This document shows positions 1 to 5,988 of a stretch of 7,573 nucleotides of DNA, one piece after another. Position 1 is the first letter of the stretch. The number at the start of each line of letters is the position of its first letter. The notes under the pieces are model-generated. The model saw only the letters and a program-made list of their open reading frames with translations, made no database searches and was not told the DNA's origin. The DNA comes from Acetobacteraceae bacterium (GTDB lineage: Bacteria > Pseudomonadota > Alphaproteobacteria > Acetobacterales > Acetobacteraceae), in assembly GCA_003506895.1 (NCBI GenBank), contig DNXO01000103.1, positions 951-8,523 on the forward strand, in the 5' to 3' direction. The position numbers and the translations under genes were made by a program.

Positions 1-454
1 CTATTTCGCCCAGCACGCGATGGATTTGCTGGACGGCGACCGTTCGGTATTCGGGACGTTGGAGGATGCGTTTCCGATGGCGGGGCAGGGGTCGTTACGG
101 TCCTTGGCGGGGGCGTTCGGATTCTCCGGCGATGAGGTCGAGAAGCGCTGCCGCGTGTTGTCGGGCGGCGAGAAGGCGCGGTTGGTGATGGCGCTGATGC
201 TGTACGATCCGCCGAACTTTCTGGTGCTGGACGAGCCGACGAACCATCTGGATATCGCGACGAAGGAGATGCTGATCGGGGCGCTTTCGTCTTTTGAAGG
301 AACGATGTTGTTTGTGTCGCATGACCGGCACTTTCTGGCGGCACTGTCTAACCGGGTGCTGGAGCTGACGCCGGAGGGGATTCACCAGTATGGGGGTGGG
401 TATACGGAGTATGTCGCTCGGACGGGGCATGAGGCGCCGGGGTTGCATGCTTGA
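1..454 (+). CDS. ABC-F family ATPase, C-terminal part (partial, 5' end outside window)
   Basis: This is the end of an ABC-F protein, a soluble tandem-ATPase family that acts on ribosomes (translation factors such as EttA and Uup, or antibiotic-resistance relatives). The frame is open from base 2, so the gene begins upstream; the ATG at 20 is internal. The 150 visible residues belong to the second nucleotide-binding domain. A Q-loop-like YFAQH opens the fragment, the signature LSGGEKARL is at visible residues 53-61, Walker B FLVLDEPTNHLD at 73-84 with the catalytic Glu at 78, and the H-loop SHDRHF at 106-111. The DEPTNHLD form is typical of ABC-F, and no membrane segments are seen. The protein stops about 40 residues after the H-loop, so it lacks the long coiled-coil C-terminal extension of Uup-type members. 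The subfamily cannot be assigned without the N-terminal half. Hairpins at 468-512 may end its transcript. Confidence 0.95.
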   Translation, partial: YFAQHAMDLLDGDRSVFGTLEDAFPMAGQGSLRSLAGAFGFSGDEVEKRCRVLSGGEKARLVMALMLYDPPNFLVLDEPTNHLDIATKEMLIGALSSFEGTMLFVSHDRHFLAALSNRVLELTPEGIHQYGGGYTEYVARTGHEAPGLHA

Positions 455-467
455 ACGATCCGTGCGA

Positions 468-512
468 TTGGTATCGAATAAATACCGAAACGGCTCGCTG
501 CAAAGAGCCGTT
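468..512 (+). terminator. two adjacent hairpins after the ABC-F gene, possible terminator or leader
   Basis: Two inverted repeats stand back to back. The first pairs GGTAT (470-474) with ATACC (482-486), extendable by a T-G and a T-A pair to 468-488. The second is a perfect 8-bp stem, AACGGCTC (489-496) with GAGCCGTT (505-512), around an 8-base loop. A T-rich stretch follows only about ten bases later (520-525), so this is not a textbook intrinsic terminator. It lies 34 bases after the ABC-F stop and 26 before the nucleotidase ATG, so it could also act as a 5' leader structure for the next gene. Confidence 0.45.
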
Positions 513-538
513 GGAGCTTCCTTTTGGGCGGAATTTCG

Positions 539-1462
539 ATGGCATACCCGATTGAAAAGAAATTAGTTGTAGGCATTTCTTCCACGGCACTTTTCGATTT
601 TTCGACAGAGCATGCGATTTTTTTAAACGAGGGTCTGGAAGCATTCAGGCTGTATCAGAAAGAGAATCGGGCAATTGTGCCGCCGCCTGGTGCGGCATTT
701 CCATTTATTAAACGACTGCTTCATCTTAACAAGATATTTCCTGATCACATGCCAGTCGAAGTGGTTATTCTTTCTCGGAATGACCCCGAAGCAGGGCTTC
801 GGATGATGGACGCAATGCCAACTTATGGCCTCGACATCACTAGAGCATTCTTTCTTTCTGGCCAGGCGCCGTATCCATACATGGCTGCAGTCAATGCGTG
901 CCTATACCTCAGTACTGACAAAAAGGAGGTTAAAGACGCGATTGCAGGCGGGTATCCTGCGGGACATGTACTTCCTTGCTCATCATTTGATGACACAGAC
1001 GACACTCAGTTGAGGATAGCATTTGACTTCGACGGGGTGCTTGTGGACGACGAAGCCGAAACCAAGTATGCCGACGGTGGTCTTCCATTATTTCATTATC
1101 ATGAGGTCGAGAATAAAGATAAACCGCTCAAAAATGGCCCCTTAATGCCACTAATGCAACGTATCTCGGGCATCCAGAAAATTGAGACGGAAAACGCCAA
1201 CCGTGTGAATAGTGCTGCGAAGGCAATAAGGGTGTCTATCGTTACGGCTCGGAATGCGCCAGCGCATGAGCGGTTAATAAATACGATGAAATCCTTGGGG
1301 ATAGAAGTCGACGAGCTGTTTCTAACTGGTGGAATCGAAAAGAAGAATATTCTTGACGTTATGAAGCCACAGATATTTTTTGATGACCAGATTGGACACC
1401 TGAAGCCTGCGTCCGAAAATACCCCTTGTGTCCACATTCCATTCGGAATTCGGAACCAGTAA
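539..1462 (+). CDS. Cytosolic 5'-nucleotidase I (cN-I) family protein
   Basis: This 307-residue protein resembles the cN-I family (animal NT5C1A/B and bacterial relatives), HAD-type phosphatases that dephosphorylate nucleoside 5'-monophosphates such as AMP or IMP. The visible HAD motifs are in order: motif I DFDGV at 163-167 with nucleophile Asp163 and acid/base Asp165; motif II around SIVTAR at 233-238; a motif III lysine at 268 or 269; and motif IV FFDD at 280-283. Family-typical stretches upstream are LSRND (78-82) and FFLSGQAPYPYM (104-115). All catalytic positions appear intact. I chose ATG 539 over the TTG at 524 because GGGCGGA lies just upstream and the family-like sequence begins there. 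By eye its GC is about 45-50 %, against over 60 % in flanking genes, with many A/T-ending codons, which suggests transfer. Substrate and physiological role cannot be read from the sequence. It has no signal peptide, so it is cytoplasmic. Confidence 0.9.
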   Translation: MAYPIEKKLVVGISSTALFDFSTEHAIFLNEGLEAFRLYQKENRAIVPPPGAAFPFIKRLLHLNKIFPDHMPVEVVILSRNDPEAGLRMMDAMPTYGLDITRAFFLSGQAPYPYMAAVNACLYLSTDKKEVKDAIAGGYPAGHVLPCSSFDDTDDTQLRIAFDFDGVLVDDEAETKYADGGLPLFHYHEVENKDKPLKNGPLMPLMQRISGIQKIETENANRVNSAAKAIRVSIVTARNAPAHERLINTMKSLGIEVDELFLTGGIEKKNILDVMKPQIFFDDQIGHLKPASENTPCVHIPFGIRNQ

Positions 1463-1769
1463 TGCGCGTTACTAGTAGAAGGCCTCTACTGACCTGAACG
1501 AGGCATGGAATCACAGCAGGCCTCGACCTGCGCATTACAATATGCTTACGCCGAAAATGGGGAAGCACACGACTTACCACCGTAAGAGCGACACCACCAC
1601 TGCCCCCTGGTGGGCAGCTTGCGGCAGGTTCAAGCCCGCAACATTAGTGGACATGTCAGGTTCCAGTCCGATATCGGCGGCGATGCATCACGCGTCGCGG
1701 GAATGCCTATTGAATCTCCGGCGGCGATCGCCTACCTTGTTCATCGGATGAGGGCGTCGGATAAGCTAG
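1463..1769. other. 307-base region without a convincing gene
   Basis: No frame here has a coding signature I can support. A + frame open from 1586 through 1852 has mixed third-position bases and no recognisable motif. The region instead holds several small inverted repeats (1474-1490, 1499-1525, 1573-1586, 1594-1617, 1619-1641). A TACAAT hexamer at 1536-1541 resembles a -10 box but has no good -35 partner. An intrinsic terminator follows at 1791-1817. A short untranslated RNA, a long 3' UTR of the nucleotidase, or decayed mobile DNA would all fit. Confidence 0.5.
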
Positions 1770-1817
1770 TTACCCGAGATCATCCCCCGGAAGGCTCACC
1801 CATGGGTGGGCCTTTTT
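1542..1817 (+). ncRNA. candidate small structured RNA ending at an intrinsic terminator (speculative)
   Basis: A strong + strand terminator at 1791-1817 has no evident + gene directly in front of it. Upstream are a -10-like TACAAT (1536-1541), a perfect 5-bp tetraloop hairpin CTTAC/GTAAG (1573-1586), a 6-bp hairpin CTGCCC/GGGCAG (1600-1617) that competes with CCACCA/TGGTGG (1594-1613), and TTGCGG/CCGCAA (1619-1641). It matches no tRNA, tmRNA, 6S, SRP or RNase P RNA pattern that I can recognise. The 5' end is a guess. The alternative is that the terminator serves the nucleotidase gene at a distance of about 330 bases. Confidence 0.2.
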
Positions 1818-2255
1818 CGTTATCGGCTTCTGACCATCGCCCTTCGGGATGACTGAAAATAGTTCGGCGCGGGGCTTGCGCTGCGTGCATTCGAAGATCG
1901 CGCGGTCATGAACCGTATTGCCGTATCCGTCCGCCCGCCCTTGTGGGTTCTCCAAGGCGGTCATTTTCGGATTGGCGAACACCACGGAAGCCGAGGAAAG
2001 AGCGGCCTCAATCTGCATCCAAATGTCGTCAAGGGTGTATCCGTCCTTCGCCCGGCTGGCATGGAGGTGCCGCCCGATGAAGACGATTTCCCGGCTCTTG
2101 ATCTCGTGCAACCGCAAACCGCGCCGGACGGCGTTGATGTCGTCCAACTGCCTTTCCGTAAACGTCCCGATAGCGACGAGCATCGCTCTGCCGCCCGACT
2201 CCAGGGTTCGCAGATTGGCCCTAACCTTGCCCTCGGCATCGGGATAGAGTGGCAA
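1770..2255 (-). CDS. Conserved-looking protein of unknown function, possibly 5'-truncated
   Basis: I do not recognise this 161-residue protein with confidence. Its codons are strongly GC-biased at third positions, so it is very probably a true coding region. Motif-like stretches are IVFIGRHLHASR (57-68), DGYTLDDIW (71-79), HDRAIFE (116-122) and SVIPKGD (134-140), with several His, Arg and Asp residues that could form an active site. The style recalls small nuclease-like domains carried by phages (barnase/EndoU/RelE-like), but that is an impression only. The only starts near the front are TTG (2255) and downstream codons, and an in-frame TAG sits at 2268-2270, so the N-terminus may have been lost. 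Residues about 147-155 are encoded by the terminator hairpin of the opposite strand, so the native C-terminus may be the SVIPKGD region with the remainder a read-through tail. No signal peptide or membrane segment is seen. Confidence 0.6.
   Translation of the reverse strand: MPLYPDAEGKVRANLRTLESGGRAMLVAIGTFTERQLDDINAVRRGLRLHEIKSREIVFIGRHLHASRAKDGYTLDDIWMQIEAALSSASVVFANPKMTALENPQGRADGYGNTVHDRAIFECTQRKPRAELFSVIPKGDGQKPITKKAHPWVSLPGDDLG
1791..1817 (+). terminator. Rho-independent terminator
   Basis: AAGGCTCACCC (1791-1801) pairs with GGGTGGGCCTT around the centre at about 1802-1805, with one T-G wobble. The stem runs directly into TTTTT and then CG. On the + strand this is a textbook intrinsic terminator. 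On the minus strand the hairpin is not followed by a T-run, so it works mainly rightwards. It lies inside the last 15 codons of the minus-strand gene at 1770-2255, so the two transcripts would overlap tail to tail. Confidence 0.85.
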
Positions 2256-2332
2256 GCGAAGCTGGCCCTAGGATGGACTGCGCGGCAGCAGGCGGAGCGC
2301 GACCGCGCGCCGGTGGAGCAGACTGACGCGAG

Positions 2333-2364
2333 TTGTGCCGAGCGCTGGAAAACCGCTCGGACAA
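2333..2364. repeat. 11-bp imperfect inverted repeat (one bulged base)
   Basis: TTGT (2333-2336) plus CCGAGCG (2338-2344) pairs with CGCTCGG (2354-2360) plus ACAA (2361-2364), leaving G2337 bulged and CTGGAAAAC as the loop. If the minus strand is transcribed from near 2450, this hairpin would lie in the 5' leader about 80 bases before the first possible start of the gene at 2255. No T-run follows on either strand, so it is not a classical terminator. Confidence 0.5.
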
Positions 2365-2414
2365 TACGACCGATCCCGGATATTCATGGCAATGTTGCCT
2401 CGGCTTCCCGCATG

Positions 2415-2433
2415 AAAGGTACCCTTTAGGGTA
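2415..2433. promoter_or_regulatory. Two overlapping perfect palindromes, candidate operator
   Basis: AAAGG-TAC-CCTTT (2415-2427) and TACCC-TTTA-GGGTA (2420-2433) share the bases 2420-2427. Each has perfect 5-bp arms. They lie about 22 bases downstream of a minus-strand TATAAT (2455-2460), a position where a repressor could block transcription. No regulator is identified. Confidence 0.3.
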
Positions 2434-2454
2434 ATTTTCTGGTGACTACACCGT

Positions 2455-2460
2455 ATTATA
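2455..2460 (-). promoter_or_regulatory. Possible -10 box (TATAAT) for minus-strand transcription
   Basis: The minus strand reads TATAAT exactly at 2460-2455, in a local A/T-rich patch that stands out from the GC-rich surroundings. No good -35 hexamer is visible 16-18 bases upstream, so it is weak or activator dependent, or fortuitous. Transcription from here would run towards the gene at 2255-1770 with a leader of about 190 bases. Confidence 0.3.
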
Positions 2461-2489
2461 TACGAACAGGCAATATCAGATCGCGACTT

Positions 2490-2513
2490 GACGCCCTTCC
2501 TCGCGAGGGCGTC
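2490..2513. terminator. Perfect 8-bp hairpin, possible terminator downstream of the PhnA-like gene
   Basis: GACGCCCT (2490-2497) pairs perfectly with AGGGCGTC (2506-2513) around an 8-base loop, extendable by a T-G and a T-A pair. It is about 185 bases beyond the stop of the minus-strand PhnA-like gene and has no T-run, so termination there is only a guess. Confidence 0.3.
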
Positions 2514-2698
2514 GAAGATCAAGGTCGGCGCCGACAAGCCGAGACCGGCGCAGCGCGACGAGAGTCCCTCCTGTCTTGGGCGGTTCCCCGGCGATCGACT
2601 GGCCCAAGGCAACGCGCAACCGCGAGGGCTCTGGCCCGCCTTCGGCCAAGCACTTCAAACCGGGCCAGGCCACGCTCCCCAAGCCGCGCGTCAGCCAC

Positions 2699-3004
2699 TC
2701 ACCGCTTGCGCACAAACTCCGTCCGCAGCACCAGCCCCTTGATCGCGTCGTGGCGGCAGTCGATCTCCTCATCATTGTCCGTCAGCCGGATCGACTTGAT
2801 GATCGTGCCCTGCTTCAGCGTCTGGTTCGCCCCCTTCACCTTCAAATCCTTGATCAGCGTCACCGAGTCCCCATCGGCCAGCACATTCCCCGCCGAATCA
2901 CGCACCGAGCCGCGTTCGGCAACGGCGGCCGCCGCGACGTCCCCCGCCGGGCGCCATTCGCCCGTTGCTTCGTCGAACACATACTCATCGTCGCCGTCGG
3001 CCAT
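2699..3004 (-). CDS. PhnA/YjdM-family protein without N-terminal zinc ribbon
   Basis: The C-terminal two thirds match the PhnA/YjdM family, named for its link to alkylphosphonate genes but of unsettled function. Recognisable are VRDSAGNVLADGDSVTLIKDLKVKG (within 34-58) and the end EIDCRHDAIKGLVLRTEFVRK (about 80-100). The E. coli protein is about 111 residues and begins with a four-cysteine zinc ribbon. This one has 101 residues, only one cysteine (Cys83), and an acidic front (DDEYVFDEATGEW) instead. I chose ATG 3004 because AGAGG precedes it by five bases; ATG 3019 and a start at 3103 are also in frame but have weaker sites. It is divergent from the small gene at 3172, so both probably use promoters in the 3005-3171 gap. 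The family call is firm; the biochemical role is not known. Confidence 0.85.
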   Translation of the reverse strand: MADGDDEYVFDEATGEWRPAGDVAAAAVAERGSVRDSAGNVLADGDSVTLIKDLKVKGANQTLKQGTIIKSIRLTDNDEEIDCRHDAIKGLVLRTEFVRKR

Positions 3005-3171
3005 ATCCGCCTCTATCATCAGGAAGCGCCCGTTCTCGCGGCTGGCAGCCCGATCCGCAAGCCCCAAACCGCCGGACACAAAAACCCGCCTGCCAGCGCG
3101 CACCGAACCCTTGCAACCAACCCCCAGCAGTGGTCATACAGCGCCCGCATTAACCAGGATCACTGACTAGA

Positions 3172-3486
3172 ATGACTGACAGCATCAAATTCGGCCTTCC
3201 CGACGCAGCCCGCAGCTTTGGCGTCCCCGTCCGCGTGCTTCGCCGCGCCATCCGCGCCGGCAAAATCCCGGCCCCGGCGAACCTCACCGCCACGGTCTCT
3301 CTCTCGCCGGAGTGGCTCAGCAGCGCCCAAGCCGCCGTCAAGGCGTCGCCGAACGCCCTCAGCCGCACCCCCCGCCAGAAAGTTCCCGCCTACGCTCGGT
3401 ATGAGGGCACGTCCGCCTGGCACAAATATCCCGTGCGCGTCCGCGCCTATGCCCGTTTCCGCGCCGAGGCCGCCCAGGCCAGCTAA
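3172..3486 (+). CDS. Small helix-turn-helix-like hypothetical protein
   Basis: This 104-residue basic protein starts at ATG 3172, with an AGGAT about eleven bases upstream. Residues 8-30 (GLPDAARSFGV followed by VRVLRRAIRAGKIP) look like the winged or MerR/excisionase-type helix-turn-helix in which a 'gateway' helix is followed by an arginine-rich recognition helix ending in GKIP. The middle part, VSLSPEWLSSAQAAVKAS, fits the rest of such a fold. The C-terminal 35 residues are rich in Arg, Tyr and Ala (ARYEGTSAWHKYPVRVRAYARF) and match nothing I know. Codon use fits the host. It may bind DNA or another nucleic acid; any target is unknown. It is divergent from the PhnA-like gene and converges on the DUF6295-like gene. 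Confidence 0.7.
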   Translation: MTDSIKFGLPDAARSFGVPVRVLRRAIRAGKIPAPANLTATVSLSPEWLSSAQAAVKASPNALSRTPRQKVPAYARYEGTSAWHKYPVRVRAYARFRAEAAQAS

Positions 3487-3497
3487 CCACCGCTAAC

Positions 3498-3534
3498 GCC
3501 CCGGCTGGGTCAGGCCGCCCGAACCAGCCGGGGC
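3498..3534. terminator. Perfect 11-bp hairpin between convergent genes
   Basis: GCCCCGGCTGG (3498-3508) pairs perfectly with CCAGCCGGGGC (3524-3534) around a 15-base loop. One arm lies just past the stop of the minus-strand gene; the other is within its last eight codons. It starts 11 bases after the + gene stop at 3486. Its place between converging genes suggests bidirectional termination, although neither side has a real T-run. Confidence 0.55.
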
Positions 3535-3815
3535 ACCGCGCCCTTACCGCGTACCTCCGCCTCCTCGAACTCCGCCGCCGCGATCGCGCGGTCCAGCGCC
3601 GCGCGCAGGTCCTTGGCACTCTCCAGCGTCAGTTCCACCCCAGCCCGAGCGCCGGCACCCAGCGCGCCGTTCAGGAAATCCAGGGTGATGACGTCACCCA
3701 ACGGCGCATGGCGCGCATGGTCATACGCGACCACCGCCTGCGACAGCGGAAACCATTGGTCCCCGCGCTTCGCCATGCCCTCCGCCCGAACGATCTCGAT
3801 GATCGACGTACACAT
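3510..3815 (-). CDS. DUF6295-like protein
   Basis: This 101-residue protein begins MCTSIIEIVRAEGMAKRGDQWF and continues with VVAYDHARHAPLGDVITLDFLN, then GARAGVELTLESAKDLRAALDRAI. That pattern (Met-Cys-Thr start, a WF before the first conserved block, YDH with a second His nearby, the LDFLN block, and a C-terminal helix) is what I remember of the DUF6295 family, whose function is unknown. The match is from memory. It starts 11 bases after the stop of the hydrolase gene on the same strand, with GGGGCGG just before ATG 3815, so the two are almost surely one transcript and translationally close. The His residues (YDHARHAP) and Cys2 could bind a metal, but this is not shown. It has no signal peptide or membrane segment. 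Confidence 0.8.
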   Translation of the reverse strand: MCTSIIEIVRAEGMAKRGDQWFPLSQAVVAYDHARHAPLGDVITLDFLNGALGAGARAGVELTLESAKDLRAALDRAIAAAEFEEAEVRGKGAVPRLVRAA

Positions 3816-3826
3816 ATCCGCCCCTG

Positions 3827-4585
3827 TTACTTAGAGAGATACTTGCCGAAGAACGCCCAAATCTTGTTCCAGCCGTCCATCGCCTGTTCGGGGCGGTACA
3901 ACGGCCGGTGCCAGTAGAAGAACCCGTGGCCGGCGCCGTCATAGCGGTGGAACTCATACGTCTTGCCGCTTTTCTTCAGCTCCGCCTCATGCTGGTCCAC
4001 CTGTTCGGGGCTCGGTGCCCGGTCCTCGTTGCCAAACAGGCCCAGCAGCGGGCAACTCAGAGCCTTCGTCATGTCGATCGGCGCGACGGGCTTCTTCGCG
4101 TTCAGTTCCGACGCGGCCATCACCACGCCGCCGCCCCAGAGTTCGACGACGGCATCGACGTCCTTCTTCTGGCACGCATAGATGAACGCGTGCCGCCCGC
4201 CGGAGCACGATCCGATCAGGCCGACCTTGCCGTTGTTCTGGGGTTGCGCGCGCATCCACTTCACGGCGGCGTCAGTGTCGCCGACCATCTGCGCGTCGGA
4301 AATGCCGCCCTCGGCACGCACCTTGGCGGCCACGTCGTCCGGGTTGCCGTCGCTGCCGCCGCCCTCGCGCTCATACAGGTTGGCGCAGATCGCCATATAG
4401 CCATGATGCGCGAAGCGGCGTGTCGTCTCGATATACAGTTCGCTCCAGCCCGGCAGGTGATGGATCAACACCACGCCCGGAAACGGGCCGGGACCCGACG
4501 GCTTGGCGACATAGGCGGTAATCGGGGTTCCGCCGTGACCGTGGATGGTCACGTTCTCGCAGGTCATGCCTCGGTAAAATGACAT
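3827..4585 (-). CDS. Dienelactone hydrolase family protein
   Basis: This 252-residue alpha/beta hydrolase is of the dienelactone hydrolase type. Such enzymes open lactones such as dienelactone in aromatic degradation, but many members have other ester or thioester substrates. The catalytic triad is visible: nucleophile Cys127 in GSCSGG (125-130), Asp188 in GNEDRAPS (185-192), and His220 in GAGHGF (217-222). Glu49 in PGWSE fits the glutamate that activates the cysteine in classical members. Length is near the usual 230-250 residues. Start ATG 4585 has GGGAGGA six bases upstream, an unusually good ribosome site. It is the first gene of an operon with the DUF6295-like gene and is divergent from the formaldehyde dehydrogenase gene across 220 bases. 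No aromatic-degradation genes are nearby, so the substrate is open. It has no signal peptide, so it is cytoplasmic. Confidence 0.93.
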   Translation of the reverse strand: MSFYRGMTCENVTIHGHGGTPITAYVAKPSGPGPFPGVVLIHHLPGWSELYIETTRRFAHHGYMAICANLYEREGGGSDGNPDDVAAKVRAEGGISDAQMVGDTDAAVKWMRAQPQNNGKVGLIGSCSGGRHAFIYACQKKDVDAVVELWGGGVVMAASELNAKKPVAPIDMTKALSCPLLGLFGNEDRAPSPEQVDQHEAELKKSGKTYEFHRYDGAGHGFFYWHRPLYRPEQAMDGWNKIWAFFGKYLSK

Positions 4586-4793
4586 TTATCGTCCTCCCTG
4601 ATCGTCAATCCTGGGCCTTCGTTGGGCCGTGGCGCCATGGCCGGCAAGCGGGGTAAACGCGCCTTACCACCCCCGGGCGTCGCATTTTCAGTATTCGACG
4701 ATCGCCTGCCGGGTGCAACAGGGGCGGCCGCACCGCATCCCGGGCGGTTGATCGCAAAGCCCCGAAATGCGAAAGATTGGCGCAGCATTCTCC

Positions 4794-4798
4794 AGGAG
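4794..4798 (+). promoter_or_regulatory. Ribosome binding site of the class III alcohol dehydrogenase gene
   Basis: AGGAG lies seven bases before ATG 4806 and decides between this start and the in-frame ATG at 4767, which would add 13 residues unlike the family. Confidence 0.85.
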
Positions 4799-4805
4799 AC
4801 CGATC

Positions 4806-5915
<1,110 letters not shown>

Positions 5916-5988
5916 ACACCGACCAAGTGCCGCGGCGGGCGGCCGCTTGTCCCGCTGGGCATTAACGGAGCGATACAGGACCAACATC

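Larger units (their letters stand above)
2256..2698. other. 443-base region without a supported gene
   Basis: Frames on both strands are open for stretches, but they show no domain, sensible start or codon pattern that I can defend. What can be seen is an 11-bp hairpin with one bulge (2333-2364), overlapping palindromes (2415-2433), a minus-strand TATAAT (2455-2460) and a perfect 8-bp hairpin (2490-2513). The left half may be the leader of the minus-strand gene ending at 1770; the right half is the downstream region of the PhnA-like gene. Confidence 0.5.

Noticed and set aside
1627..1637. GGTTCAAGCCC, which resembles a tRNA T-loop, and a second similar string GGTTCCAGTCC near 1659-1669
   Set aside because: The flanking bases do not form a 5-bp T-stem, and no acceptor, D or anticodon arms can be drawn.
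1586..1852. A plus-strand frame open from 1586 to 1852
   Set aside because: Third-position composition is mixed, there is no good start or ribosome site, and it reads through the terminator hairpin; I could not recognise a domain.
2268..2402. A 39-codon minus-strand frame directly before the gene at 2255
   Set aside because: It has no ribosome site worth the name, an Arg/Leu-rich unstructured product, and its bases are better explained by the hairpin.
1463..2698. Insertion sequence or prophage remnant
   Set aside because: No transposase or integrase fragment, terminal inverted repeats or target duplications could be identified by eye, so no mobile element is annotated.
2442..3170. Plus-strand frames of 242 and 196 codons opposite the PhnA-like gene
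   Set aside because: They are Arg/Ser/Pro-rich shadows of the minus-strand gene, with no motif and no ribosome site.
3908..4582. A 224-codon plus-strand frame opposite the dienelactone hydrolase gene
   Set aside because: It is antisense to a gene with a complete catalytic triad and a strong ribosome site.
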